A DNA stretch of 50,584 nt from Brevundimonas sp. UBA5713 (GCF_002419815.1 NZ_DIGV01000027.1:62851-113434); one strand, 5' to 3'; counted from the first letter of the stretch, positions 16,515 through 24,437 are shown. Notes: generated by a model from the letters alone, not told the origin. Numbers and translations: made by a program.

Positions 16515-18035
16515 ATGTTCACAACCCTTGCCGTAGCGGCCCGCGATCGCAAACGTCTGGCCGAGATTTCCACCGTGGCGGCGCGGTTCGGATTGCAGGC
16601 GGTGGTGGGACGTCTGGGCCTTGGCAGCAAGGGCGAGGAAGGCGAGGGGCCGGAGCCGCTGCCACGCCGTACCCGTCTGGCGCTGGAGGCGCTGGGGCCG
16701 ACCTTCGTGAAGCTGGGGCAGATATTGTCCACGCGCTCCGACCTGTTGCCGCCCGACTGGGTGGCCGAGTTCGAGCAGCTTCAGAGCGGTGGTCCCACCG
16801 TGGATTTCGAACAGCTGAGGCCCGAGGTCGTAAGGGCGCTGGGTGGAGCGCCCGAAGAGGTGTTCGCGACGTTCGATACCCGGCCTCTGGCCGCCGCCTC
16901 TATCGCTCAGGTGCACCGCGCCGTTCTGCATGACGGCACACAGGTGGTGGTGAAAATCCGCCGTCCCGGCATCCGGCCCAAGGTCGAGGCGGACCTGCGC
17001 CTTATGAACGAACTGGCGCGCAAGGCGGAGCAGTCCAGCGCCGAGATTGCCCGCTATCGCCCGCGCGCCCTGATCAAACAGCTCAGCGAAGCCATGCTGG
17101 AGGAACTGGATTTCACCAGCGAGGGGCGCAACTGCGACCGCTTTGCTGCCGATTTTGCCAGAAATGACGCTGTGGTCATTCCGGCGATCTATTGGGAGCA
17201 CACCACCGACAGCGTTCTGGTGCAGGACTATCTGGAGGGCGTGCCGCCCACCGATGCTGCCCGTCTGATCGCGGCCGGGATCGATCCGCACACCTTGGCC
17301 AAGGTCGGGGCGCATGCGGTGCTGGACATGGTGCTGGTGAATGGTCGGTTCCATGCCGACCCGCACCCCGGAAACCTGCGCGGGCTGGAGGGAAACCGCA
17401 TCGGCCTGCTGGACTTTGGCATGGTTGGCACGATCACACCCCGCCGACGCAGCGAACTGATCGGCTTTGTGCAGGCGCTGGCCGGTGGCGATGGCGCGCG
17501 CATGGCCGAGGTGCTGGCCGACTGGACCGAGGGCACGGATGTGTCGCGCCGCAGCCTGACCGAAGGGGCAGAACGCCTGATTGCCCGCCATGGGCAGGGG
17601 CAGATCGATTTGCCCGCGATCGTCGAGGACTTGATGGGACTGATGCGGCGCGAGCGGGTCGCTGCGCCGCCCGATCTGGTGCTGATCCTGAAAGCGCTGG
17701 TGACGATCGAAGGGGTGCTGTCGCGGGTCGATCCCCAGTTCGACCTGATGCGGACGATGAACGGGGCTTGGAAACGGGCGCTGCTTTCGCGCCGCAGCCC
17801 CGAGGCCGTGAGGAACTGGGCTATCGGCACCTTGCTGGACCTGTCCTCGGTCACTGACGATATCCCGCGCTTGATCCGTGCCGCGTCCCGCAAACTGTCG
17901 GAAGAGACGCCGCGCGCCGACACCGAGGCCCAGCGTCAGATCGCCCACGAGATCAAATGGGCTACCCGCTGGGTTGCCGGTGCCGTCGTCGTGGCGGGGG
18001 CCGTGGTGGCGCTGGCGATACGTTGGCCGCACTGA
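16515..18035 (+). CDS. ABC1/UbiB-like atypical kinase (AarF family)
   Basis: A 506-residue protein of the UbiB/ADCK atypical kinase family, whose members support ubiquinone or other lipid metabolism at the membrane. The family KxGQ motif is K66-L-G-Q69, followed by the Ala-rich nucleotide loop A-A-A-S-I-A-Q-V-H, V-V-V-K-I-R-R-P-G, the N-G-R-F-H-A-D-P-H-P-G-N-L catalytic loop and L-L-D-F-G-M-V-G as the DFG. One or two membrane helices lie at the C-terminus (about 482-503), as in UbiB. I do not name it ubiB because it lacks the usual ubiE neighbour and may be a second paralogue. Its stop codon lies within a long hairpin shared with the convergent gene. Confidence 0.87.
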   Translation: MFTTLAVAARDRKRLAEISTVAARFGLQAVVGRLGLGSKGEEGEGPEPLPRRTRLALEALGPTFVKLGQILSTRSDLLPPDWVAEFEQLQSGGPTVDFEQLRPEVVRALGGAPEEVFATFDTRPLAAASIAQVHRAVLHDGTQVVVKIRRPGIRPKVEADLRLMNELARKAEQSSAEIARYRPRALIKQLSEAMLEELDFTSEGRNCDRFAADFARNDAVVIPAIYWEHTTDSVLVQDYLEGVPPTDAARLIAAGIDPHTLAKVGAHAVLDMVLVNGRFHADPHPGNLRGLEGNRIGLLDFGMVGTITPRRRSELIGFVQALAGGDGARMAEVLADWTEGTDVSRRSLTEGAERLIARHGQGQIDLPAIVEDLMGLMRRERVAAPPDLVLILKALVTIEGVLSRVDPQFDLMRTMNGAWKRALLSRRSPEAVRNWAIGTLLDLSSVTDDIPRLIRAASRKLSEETPRADTEAQRQIAHEIKWATRWVAGAVVVAGAVVALAIRWPH

Positions 18036-18065
18036 ACCGCGTAGGGATTTTTCCCACGCGGTTCA
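18033..18065. terminator. Convergent hairpin between the ABC1 kinase gene and the small membrane protein gene
   Basis: TGAACCGCGT (18033-18042) pairs perfectly with ACGCGGTTCA (18056-18065), extended by GGG/CCC after a bulged A, with the loop ATTTTT. The TGA of the kinase gene is the first base triplet of the stem. Neither strand has a T run after it, so termination would be weak or the hairpin may act by protecting 3' ends. Confidence 0.5.
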
Positions 18066-18075
18066 GCCAGAAGTC

Positions 18076-18360
18076 TTACTGCGCGGGGGGGACGGCGCGC
18101 TGGGCGGCTTCGCCCACATTGTCGGCGGCATTGCCAATGCTCTCGGCGGCACCGGCGATGGCGTTGCTTTCGACCTGTTCGGTCTGGGTCATGGTGAAAA
18201 GGAAATAGCCGACCACGCCGATGGCGAGGATGGCCACAAGGATTCCGAGAAGGCCCATACCACCGCCGCGCTTTTCCGTGACGACCGTGTTGGGTGTCTC
18301 GTGGGTGGTGACAGTCTCGACACTGCCATCGGGGTGTTCAATGCGGCGTTCGGTAGACAT
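18076..18360 (-). CDS. Small single-pass membrane protein with an Ala-rich helical tail
   Basis: A 94-residue protein not recognised by name. Residues 1-34 are polar and end in R-G-G-G, residues 35-57 form one membrane helix, and the tail 60-94 is a predicted helix with a seven-residue pattern (A-E-S-I-G-N-A then A-D-N-V-G-E-A then A-Q-R-A-V). The tail pattern resembles the heptad-repeat lipoproteins at 36272-36922. The ATG has an excellent ribosome site (GGAGG, seven bases upstream), which supports that it is a real gene. It is transcribed alone. The tail probably faces the periplasm, by the positive-inside rule. Confidence 0.8.
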   Translation of the reverse strand: MSTERRIEHPDGSVETVTTHETPNTVVTEKRGGGMGLLGILVAILAIGVVGYFLFTMTQTEQVESNAIAGAAESIGNAADNVGEAAQRAVPPAQ

Positions 18361-18435
18361 TTGACATCCTCCTTGTCGTTATGAGGAGTAAGCGCAGCAT
18401 CGGGCACCATTGTTCCGCCCGTAGTGGAAATGCAG

Positions 18436-18467
18436 ACGGCCCGCAGGTTGTGGAACCTGCGGGCCGT
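18436..18467 (-). terminator. Strong hairpin after the short acyl-CoA dehydrogenase gene
   Basis: A perfect 14-bp stem: ACGGCCCGCAGGTT at 18436-18449 pairs with 18454-18467, with the loop GTGG. It lies 26 bases after the stop of the dehydrogenase gene, where a terminator is expected. The minus strand has only short T stretches afterwards (CTGCATTTCC), so efficiency is uncertain. Confidence 0.6.
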
Positions 18468-18493
18468 TGGCGTTTGTGTGTAGGGCGTGACGC

Positions 18494-19657
18494 TTACAGC
18501 GTGCGCGAAATCAGCAGCTTCATGATCTCGTTCGTGCCGCCGTAGATGCGCTGGACGCGGGCGTCCTTGTACAGCTGGGCGATCGGATATTCGTTCATAT
18601 AGCCATAGCCGCCGAACAGCTGGAGCATCTCGTCGATGGTCTCGCCCTGGATGTCGGTGACCCAATATTTGGCCATGGAGGCGGTGGCCGCATCCAGCTT
18701 GCCCTGCAGGTGCTGCTCTATGCAGTGGTTCACGAACACGCGCGCGACGGTTAGCTTGGTTTTGACCTCGGCCAGTTTGAACTGGGTGTTCTGGAAGTCG
18801 ATGACGCGCTTGCCGAAGGCCTTGCGTTCCTTGACGTAGGCGAGGGTGGCTTCCAGACCGCGCTCGGCAGCGGCGCAGCCCTGAACGGCGATGTTCAGGC
18901 GCTCTTGCGGCAGTTGCTGCATCAGTTGGACAAAGCCCTGACCTTCAGAGCCGCCCAGCGCATTTTCCAGCGGCACCTTCACATCGTTGAAGAACAGCTC
19001 CGAGGTGTCATTGGCCTCCATGCCGATCTTGTGCAGGTTGCGACCGCGCTCGAAGCCCTCTGCGCCATCAGTCTCAAGGCCGATCAGGGTGATGCCCTTG
19101 GCACCCTCTGCCGGATCGGTCTTGGCGACAACGAGGATGAAGTTCGCCAGCTGGCCATTGGTGATGAAGGTCTTGGAGCCGTTGAGGACGTAGTGGTCGC
19201 CCTTTTTGATGGCGGTGGTCTTTACACCTTGCAGGTCGGAGCCTGCGCCCGGTTCGGTCATGGCGATGGCACCGACCAGTTCGCCCGACTGCAGGCGCGG
19301 CAGCCAGCGGGCCTTCTGCTCTTCGGTGCCATAGTGCCAGACGTAGGGCATGACGATGGCGTTGTGCAACGAGATGCCGAAGTGGTCTGCGCCCTGCCAG
19401 CCCAGCTGGTTCATGATCACCACTTCATGGCGATAGTCGCCGCCGAAGCCGCCGTCTTCCTCGGGCATGGACACGCCCAGCAAGCCAGCGTCACCGGCAT
19501 CGTTCCACAGCTGGCGCGGCACCGAACTGTCGGCGATCCATTGGGTCACCTTTTCGGGCGGGGCGTGATCGGCCACCCATTTGGCGACGCTGTCGTTGAA
19601 CAGGATGATGTCCTCATCCTGCATGAAAGTGGGTTCGGGGAGGTTCAGAGCATTCAT
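18494..19657 (-). CDS. Acyl-CoA dehydrogenase
   Basis: A 387-residue flavoprotein of the acyl-CoA dehydrogenase family, which introduces the trans-2 double bond in fatty acyl or branched-chain acyl-CoA and passes electrons to ETF. The marks are A-M-T-E-P-G-A-G-S-D-L-Q-G near residue 136-148, I-T-N-G-Q-L-A-N-F and the C-terminal Q-L-F-G-G-Y-G-Y-M-N-E-Y followed by R-I-Y-G-G-T-N-E-I-M-K. The likely catalytic Glu position holds Gly-Gly-Thr-Asn-Glu context rather than Y-E-G-T, as in the long-chain/isovaleryl types where the base lies elsewhere. The ribosome site AGAGGA is good. It lies downstream of the long dehydrogenase on the same strand, but a terminator separates them. Confidence 0.9.
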   Translation of the reverse strand: MNALNLPEPTFMQDEDIILFNDSVAKWVADHAPPEKVTQWIADSSVPRQLWNDAGDAGLLGVSMPEEDGGFGGDYRHEVVIMNQLGWQGADHFGISLHNAIVMPYVWHYGTEEQKARWLPRLQSGELVGAIAMTEPGAGSDLQGVKTTAIKKGDHYVLNGSKTFITNGQLANFILVVAKTDPAEGAKGITLIGLETDGAEGFERGRNLHKIGMEANDTSELFFNDVKVPLENALGGSEGQGFVQLMQQLPQERLNIAVQGCAAAERGLEATLAYVKERKAFGKRVIDFQNTQFKLAEVKTKLTVARVFVNHCIEQHLQGKLDAATASMAKYWVTDIQGETIDEMLQLFGGYGYMNEYPIAQLYKDARVQRIYGGTNEIMKLLISRTL

Positions 19658-19717
19658 CCGGCATTCCTCTCATGGGCTGTCCGCTCTTGTGCATCGGCGG
19701 ACTGGCGTGAAACGGGC

Positions 19718-19751
19718 AAAGAAAAGGGCCTTTCCGCTGGGGAAAGGCCCT
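19718..19751 (-). terminator. Intrinsic terminator of the merR/long acyl-CoA dehydrogenase operon
   Basis: An 11-bp perfect stem (AGGGCCTTTCC at 19725-19735 with 19741-19751) with a five-base loop. On the minus strand it is followed by TTTTCTTT, and it starts 13 bases after the stop of the long dehydrogenase gene. It separates this operon from the second dehydrogenase gene downstream. Confidence 0.88.
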
Positions 19752-19763
19752 GATCTGTCTGGC

Positions 19764-21545
19764 CTAGAAGGCCGAGGCGTCCAGATCCATCAGGACCTCT
19801 GCGCCGGTCTTCAGCTTGGTGAGGTGGGCACCTGCGTCAGGCAGGATGCGCTCGACGAAGTAGCGGCCCGTCTTCAGCTTGTTGGCGTAGAACGGATCGC
19901 TGTCGCCAGCGTCGATCTTGGCTTGGGCCGCCTTGGCCATCTGCGCCCAGATGTAGGCGTAGGCGGTCAGGCCGAACAGGTGCAGATAGTCGGTCGAGGC
20001 GGCACCGGCGTTGTCCGGATTGGCCATGCCGTTCTGCATCAGCCACATCGTGCCTTCCTGCAGCTTCTCCTTGGCGTCGGCCAGACCGTCGACATACGGC
20101 TTGATGGCTTCGTTGCCCGAGTTCTCCGACACGAAGGCGTCGATGTCGCCGAACCACGACATGATGGCACGGCCACCCTTGGCCGGCAGCTTGCGGCCCA
20201 CGAGGTCCAGCGCCTGTATGCCGTTGGTACCTTCGTAGATCATGGTGATGCGGGCATCACGCAGGTACTGCGAGGCCTGGAAGTGCTCGGTGTAGCCTGA
20301 ACCGCCGTGGACCTGCATGCCCAGCGAGGCGACGTGGAAGCCACGGTCGGTCAGGAAGGCTTTCAGAACCGGCGTGATCAGACCCATGTAGTCGTTGGCC
20401 TTTTGGGCCACGGCTTCGTCCTTGGAGTGTTGCAGGTCGGCTTGCAGCGCGGTCCACAGGATGAAGGCGCGGCCGCCTTCGACATAGGCCTTGGATTCCA
20501 GCAGCATACGACGCACGTCCGGATGGACGATGATCGGGTCTGCCGGACCGTCCGGATTCTTCGGTCCGGTCAGCGAGCGCGATTGCAGACGGTCGTTGGC
20601 GAACTCGACCGCGTGCTGGTAGGCCGCGTCACCGATGGCCAGACCTTGCAGGCCGGTGCCGAGGCGAGCTTCGTTCATGACAACGAACATGTTGTTCATG
20701 CCGCGGCCTTCTTCGCCGATCAGCCAGCCCTTGGCGTTCTCGTACTGCATGACGCAGGTGGCGTTGCCATGGATGCCCATCTTGTGCTCAAGGCCGACGC
20801 ACTCGACGCCATTGCGCTCGGTGATGTTGCCGGCGTCATCCGCGTGGAATTTAGGCACGAGGAACAGCGACAGGCCCTTGATGCCCGGAACCGCGCCTTC
20901 GACGCGGGCCAGCACGGTGTGGACGATGTTTTCGGCAAAGTCGTGCTCGCCAGCCGAGATCCAGATCTTCTGGCCGGTGATCGAATAGGTGCCGTCACCG
21001 TTCGGAACAGCCTTGGTGCGCACCAGACCCAGATCGGTGCCGCACTGCGGCTCGGTCAGGTTCATGGTGCCGGTCCACTCGCCGGTCGCCATCTTCGGCA
21101 GCCACTTAGCCTTCAGCTCGTCCGAACCGTTGGCCTCGATGCCGTGGAAGGCACCGGCGGTCAGGCCCGGATACATGGAGAAGGCCGCCGAGGCCGCAGC
21201 GGTGAACTGGCCGACAGCCATCGAGATGATGGCCGGCAGGCCCTGGCCGCCGTATTCAGGATTGAAGGCCAGGCTGGTCCAGCCGGCTTCGACCATCTGG
21301 TGATAGGCTTCTTTCCAGCCCGTCGGGGTGGTGACGACGCCGTTTTCGATCTTGCAGTGCTCGATGTCGCCGGTCTTGTTGATCGGAGCGATCACGCCGT
21401 CGGCAAACTTCGCACCTTCTTCCAGGATCTGGTCGATCAGGTCGCGAGAGACGTCCGGGTTACCGAAGTGCTCGGCGTAGTTTTCGACTTGCAGCACATC
21501 GTGCAGCACGAAGGACAGGTCGCGAACGGGCGACTTATAGGCCAT
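19764..21545 (-). CDS. Long acyl-CoA dehydrogenase (AcdA/DmdC-like, about 594 residues)
   Basis: A 594-residue acyl-CoA dehydrogenase with the extra C-terminal domain of the family that includes DmdC (3-methylthiopropanoyl-CoA dehydrogenase) and many general fatty-acid enzymes. The marks are M-N-L-T-E-P-Q-C-G-T-D-L (near 160), I-T-G-Q-K-I-W-I-S-A-G-E-H-D, Q-V-H-G-G-S-G-Y-T-E-H near 440, and catalytic-type M-I-Y-E-G-T-N-G-I-Q. The ATG at 21545 is two bases after the MerR stop, so translation is coupled; the longer open frame runs into merR. DmdC-like sequence alone does not prove DMSP metabolism; no dmdB or dmdD is nearby. Confidence 0.9.
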   Translation of the reverse strand: MAYKSPVRDLSFVLHDVLQVENYAEHFGNPDVSRDLIDQILEEGAKFADGVIAPINKTGDIEHCKIENGVVTTPTGWKEAYHQMVEAGWTSLAFNPEYGGQGLPAIISMAVGQFTAAASAAFSMYPGLTAGAFHGIEANGSDELKAKWLPKMATGEWTGTMNLTEPQCGTDLGLVRTKAVPNGDGTYSITGQKIWISAGEHDFAENIVHTVLARVEGAVPGIKGLSLFLVPKFHADDAGNITERNGVECVGLEHKMGIHGNATCVMQYENAKGWLIGEEGRGMNNMFVVMNEARLGTGLQGLAIGDAAYQHAVEFANDRLQSRSLTGPKNPDGPADPIIVHPDVRRMLLESKAYVEGGRAFILWTALQADLQHSKDEAVAQKANDYMGLITPVLKAFLTDRGFHVASLGMQVHGGSGYTEHFQASQYLRDARITMIYEGTNGIQALDLVGRKLPAKGGRAIMSWFGDIDAFVSENSGNEAIKPYVDGLADAKEKLQEGTMWLMQNGMANPDNAGAASTDYLHLFGLTAYAYIWAQMAKAAQAKIDAGDSDPFYANKLKTGRYFVERILPDAGAHLTKLKTGAEVLMDLDASAF

Positions 21546-21547
21546 GA

Positions 21548-22036
21548 TTAAGCTCTCGCTTTGAAGGGCTGATATTGATTGTCGGGATTGTTGAGGCGTT
21601 CGCTCAACAAATTGGCGTAGGCATCCGCTCCGGGCAGCAGGTCGGGCCGGTGTTCGGCCAGAGTCTGCTCCATCCAGGCACACGCTTCTTCGGCGGTTTC
21701 GATGGCACCCTGGATATCTTCTAGCTGCTGCTTCAGCGCATCAATGCGGGCACGGTGACGCGGCAGGGCGATCGCCATCTGGTGTACGTTGTGTTCCTTC
21801 TTGTCATAGAGATCCATCATTTCCTGGATCTCTTGCAAGGTGAACCCGATGCGACGACCGCGCATGATCAGCTTCAGTCGTGCCCGGTCACGCGCGCTGT
21901 AGACACGCGTCTGGCCTTTGCGCGAGGGGGTCAGCAGGCCCTTGTCCTCGTAAAAACGAAGCGCGCGGGCCGTTGCGCCAAACTCGCGGCAAAGCTGCCG
22001 GATGGAATAGGTGCGATGATCGTCAGCGTTCGCCAT
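21548..22036 (-). CDS. MerR family regulator of acyl-CoA metabolism
   Basis: A 162-residue MerR-type activator/repressor. The winged helix-turn-helix is at residues 10-75 (Y-S-I-R-Q-L-C-R-E-F, R-A-L-R-F-Y-E-D-K-G-L-L, R-V-Y-S-A-R-D-R-A-R-L), followed by a long dimerising helix (about 85-125) and a short effector tail with one Cys (residue 118), so no metal-binding motif is seen. Similar MerR proteins (LiuR type) control branched-chain acid or fatty-acid breakdown genes. The next gene is an acyl-CoA dehydrogenase two bases away. No ribosome site precedes the ATG, and the predicted transcription start falls at or near the A of the ATG, so the mRNA may be leaderless. Confidence 0.88.
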   Translation of the reverse strand: MANADDHRTYSIRQLCREFGATARALRFYEDKGLLTPSRKGQTRVYSARDRARLKLIMRGRRIGFTLQEIQEMMDLYDKKEHNVHQMAIALPRHRARIDALKQQLEDIQGAIETAEEACAWMEQTLAEHRPDLLPGADAYANLLSERLNNPDNQYQPFKARA

Positions 22037-22042
22037 GCGGCA

Positions 22043-22072
22043 AACATAACTTTACGTCAGCGTAAAGCGCAA
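22043..22072 (-). promoter_or_regulatory. Predicted merR promoter with MerR-type operator in the spacer
   Basis: On the minus strand a -35-like TTGCGC (22072-22067) and a -10-like TATGTT (22048-22043) are 18 bases apart. The spacer is filled by TTTACG-CTGA-CGTAAA (22066-22051), an inverted repeat with perfect six-base arms. An operator between the two promoter boxes is the hallmark of MerR-controlled promoters. The boxes themselves match the consensus only moderately. Confidence 0.6.
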
Positions 22073-22076
22073 GAGG

Positions 22077-22094
22077 GTTTACGCGCGCGTAAAC
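22077..22094. promoter_or_regulatory. Second MerR-type operator, perfect 18-bp palindrome
   Basis: GTTTACGCGCGCGTAAAC is a perfect palindrome whose arms TTTACG/CGTAAA are the same as in the operator 27 bases away, with the same four-base spacer. A further half-site CGTAA follows at 22094-22098. Equal arms, equal spacing and a centre-to-centre distance of 27 bases suggest that two regulator dimers bind next to each other. Confidence 0.62.
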
Positions 22095-22149
22095 GTAAGC
22101 TTTTTGTGATCGAGCCGAACGGGGCAGGACCGTCGACCTTTCAAGGGTA

Positions 22150-22653
22150 TCAGAAGCCGCGGCGGCGTCCAAATAATACCGGTACGGTGATGGCCAGCAG
22201 CATCATGTTCATCACAGCCAGACCGACCTCGGCCCGCGCGATGTGTGTCGCTAGAAAGCCGAGCTGCATCAGAACGAGGGCCGCCGAGGCGGCGATTACG
22301 ACCGGACGGCCAATCGTCCAACCGGCCAGAGGGGTCAGCATCAGACCTGCGAGCACCAGTTCAACGACGCCGAAAATCCGGACAAATTCCAGCGATGCGA
22401 CTTCGGGCCAGCCGAGCAGCACAATCAGATGGTTCATCGGCTCGGTCAGTTTGGCAAAGCCTGCGGCGGCAAAGAACATCGACAGCCAGCCCTGAAAGGT
22501 CCACAGCGCCGCATTGATCCATATGGCGCGCACGCGGCGTTGCGGCGTGTCGGCGACGACCGAACTCGTGATGGTCCGAGCCGAAGCCTTGGCGCGCGGT
22601 CGCAGGATTTGCCACAAGGAGAGACGCGGGCGTGGAGGGCAGGAGGTGGTCAT
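22150..22653 (-). CDS. DoxX-like membrane protein
   Basis: A 167-residue protein with a polar, basic N-terminal stretch of about 45 residues and then four membrane helices. The region W-L-S-M-F-F-A-A-A-G-F-A-K-L and the later V-E-L-V-L-A-G-L-M-L-T-P-L are typical of the DoxX/DUF4383-like group, whose functions are mostly unknown (some are thiosulfate:quinone oxidoreductase subunits or redox partners). It lies upstream of merR on the same strand, 113 bases away, and the merR operators fall between them, so it is probably a separate unit. The start is the first ATG; the long N-terminus may mean an internal start. Confidence 0.72.
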   Translation of the reverse strand: MTTSCPPRPRLSLWQILRPRAKASARTITSSVVADTPQRRVRAIWINAALWTFQGWLSMFFAAAGFAKLTEPMNHLIVLLGWPEVASLEFVRIFGVVELVLAGLMLTPLAGWTIGRPVVIAASAALVLMQLGFLATHIARAEVGLAVMNMMLLAITVPVLFGRRRGF

Positions 22654-22754
22654 ATAGGTAACTGCTGTTGTTGCAGTGTCGTATTTAGTGTCGTTTTTGC
22701 CCTATGAAAGGGGGGCACCCCGAAAAATCTGTCAGTCCGGGTGATGAATTGAAA

Positions 22755-24197
22755 TCAGACGGCAGCCGGGTCGCTGAAATCCCAAGCCAGACGGGCCTGT
22801 TCGAGACGGGCCAGCTTTTCTGTCAGGGGTTGCCAGTCGTCATTTTCGGCAATGGCCGACCAAATGGCCTCGACCTCGTCGATCAGCATTTCCTCCGGCT
22901 CGCCAGCGCGGAACATCGGGTGTTCGAGACGCTCGGGGCGATCCGGCTCGTGCTCCATCAGGGCGTAGCGGAAGGCATCGAAGGCTTCGCCCTGATAGAC
23001 CTTGCCGCGCGGTCCACCCAAGGCGCGGGCAGCCGAAGAAAAGCCGCCGAACCAGTCGAAGAAGAGCGGCTCCCAGCGCAGTTCCTCACCCTTCTCGCGC
23101 AGTAGCGCCAAGGTGCAGTCCAGCAGGCGCTGGTCGGCGGCTTCGCCCACCGATTTGACGCCCAGACGCATCAGGAAGGCCGCGCGCAGTTCGCGGATAT
23201 AGGCCGGACCGAACCCGTTGAGCGCCGTCACCAGACCTTCAGGCTCGGCGATCAGTTTCAGGCAGCCCGCCAGCTGGGTCAGGTTCCAGAACACCGCCTC
23301 GGGCTGGCGTGCATAGGCATAAAGGCCGTCGTGGTCGAAATAGGCGGCGGTAAAGCCCGGCTCATAGTGCGGCAGGAAGCGCCACGGGCCGTAGTCAAAG
23401 CTTTCGCCCGTCACATTCAGATTGTCGGTGTTCAGAACGCCATGGACAAAACCGGCGGCCACCCAGCGCGCACATAGCTTGGCCTGCGCCTGCACAACCT
23501 CATGAAGGAAACCTGCGGCGTCGCCTTCCTTCAGGTGCGGATAATAGAGGCTGCGGGCGTGTTCCAGCAGGACCGACAGCTGATCGCGGCGGCTGTAATA
23601 GGCCGCGCGCTGGAAGGTGCCGAAGCGGATGTGGCTGTGCGACAGGCGCACCATGACCGCCGAGCGGGTCGGCGAAGGCTCGTCGCCGCGCTCCAGTTCT
23701 TCGCCGGTCTCAATCAGGGACAGGATGCGGCAGGTTGGTACGCCGAGGCTGTCCAGCATGGCAGCGGCCAGAGCTTCACGCACGCCGCCCTTTAGGGTCA
23801 GGCGACCATCGGCATGGCGCGAGTAGGGGGTGAGGCCCGATCCCTTCGTGCCCAGATCCATAAGTTTAGGGCCGCTCGCTGCTTGAGCGGGAGTGGACCA
23901 CAGCTGCGCCGCAAGGAAGCCGCGACCATCGCCAATCTGCGGGTTGTAAACGCGAAACTGGTGGCCGTGATAGGCCATGGCGACCGGCTCCGGCTGGCCG
24001 GGCAGGGGTTGGAACCGTCCAAAGTGGGTGATCCACTCATTCTCCGTCAGCGTGTCCAGCCCGACCTCGGCAGCGGCGCGGTCGTGGCGCAGGCGCAGAA
24101 GGGTGTCGGGGAACTCGGCAGCCGCGACGGTCTCGCCGTAGTCGGAACCCAGAAGGGCGAAACGGGGATCGGGGCGATAGGACGGGGAAACAGGCAT
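22755..24197 (-). CDS. selO: SelO (YdiU) protein adenylyltransferase, without selenocysteine
   Basis: A 480-residue member of the SelO pseudokinase-fold family, which transfers AMP from ATP to Ser, Thr or Tyr of proteins, known to act in redox homeostasis. The marks are H-G-H-Q-F-R-V-Y-N-P-Q-I-G-D-G-R-G (near 77-93), D-L-G-T-K-G-S-G-L-T-P-Y-S-R (near 114-127), L-K-G-G-V-R-E, H-G-V-L-N-T-D-N-L-N near 253 and the D-Y-G that replaces DFG. The C-terminus ends without Cys or a UGA codon, so the C-x-x-U motif of eukaryotic SelO is absent, as is common in bacteria. Transcribed alone, divergent from nhaA. Confidence 0.92.
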   Translation of the reverse strand: MPVSPSYRPDPRFALLGSDYGETVAAAEFPDTLLRLRHDRAAAEVGLDTLTENEWITHFGRFQPLPGQPEPVAMAYHGHQFRVYNPQIGDGRGFLAAQLWSTPAQAASGPKLMDLGTKGSGLTPYSRHADGRLTLKGGVREALAAAMLDSLGVPTCRILSLIETGEELERGDEPSPTRSAVMVRLSHSHIRFGTFQRAAYYSRRDQLSVLLEHARSLYYPHLKEGDAAGFLHEVVQAQAKLCARWVAAGFVHGVLNTDNLNVTGESFDYGPWRFLPHYEPGFTAAYFDHDGLYAYARQPEAVFWNLTQLAGCLKLIAEPEGLVTALNGFGPAYIRELRAAFLMRLGVKSVGEAADQRLLDCTLALLREKGEELRWEPLFFDWFGGFSSAARALGGPRGKVYQGEAFDAFRYALMEHEPDRPERLEHPMFRAGEPEEMLIDEVEAIWSAIAENDDWQPLTEKLARLEQARLAWDFSDPAAV

Positions 24198-24244
24198 GCG
24201 GGGCAGATGCGCCTTCGCAAGTGATTTCGCAATGTCGATAAGGG

Positions 24245-24272
24245 TTGAACCGCTCCTGTGGCAGGGTATTTT
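24245..24272 (+). promoter_or_regulatory. Predicted sigma-70 type promoter of nhaA
   Basis: A -35 box TTGAAC (24245-24250) and a -10 box TATTTT (24267-24272) are 16 bases apart. Transcription would start near 24279 and give a leader of about 160 bases before the GTG start of nhaA. The boxes match consensus fairly well, but short promoters arise by chance. Confidence 0.45.
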
Positions 24273-24278
24273 GTACCC

Positions 24279-24437
24279 AGAGATCAGGCTCCTTCGTTGT
24301 AGCCGCCCCTATTTTGGGCGGTGTCGAGCGCGCAGGAGCCAGGCCGGCGTGCGCCCGTGGGTGAGCGAATCCGGTCAGGCGTCCGTCGATAACCTGACGC
24401 CATTTTTGAATTAAACCGACATATCGGATCTCTATAC
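24279..24437 (+). ncRNA. Structured nhaA leader, candidate ion-responsive riboswitch
   Basis: The leader contains an outer stem GGCTCCT (24287-24293) with AGGAGCC (24334-24340) that encloses the hairpin CCGCCC/GGGCGG (24303-24308, 24316-24321). Downstream two mutually exclusive stems overlap: GTCAGG (24374-24379) with CCTGAC (24393-24398), or GGCGTC (24378-24383) with GACGCC (24396-24401), the latter followed directly by ATTTTT like a terminator. That is the layout of a switch with an expression platform. Known nhaA-I and nhaA-II RNA motifs precede nhaA genes, and I recall nhaA-II as found in Caulobacterales; I cannot compare with the consensus here. Confidence 0.5.

Noticed and set aside
16320..18032. 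Open frame of 570 codons antisense to the ABC1 kinase gene
   Set aside because: No domain and a biased composition; the plus-strand gene has all family motifs.
19764..21545. DmdC-like dehydrogenase considered as proof of DMSP demethylation
   Set aside because: The family is broad and no dmdB, dmdD or dmdA is nearby.
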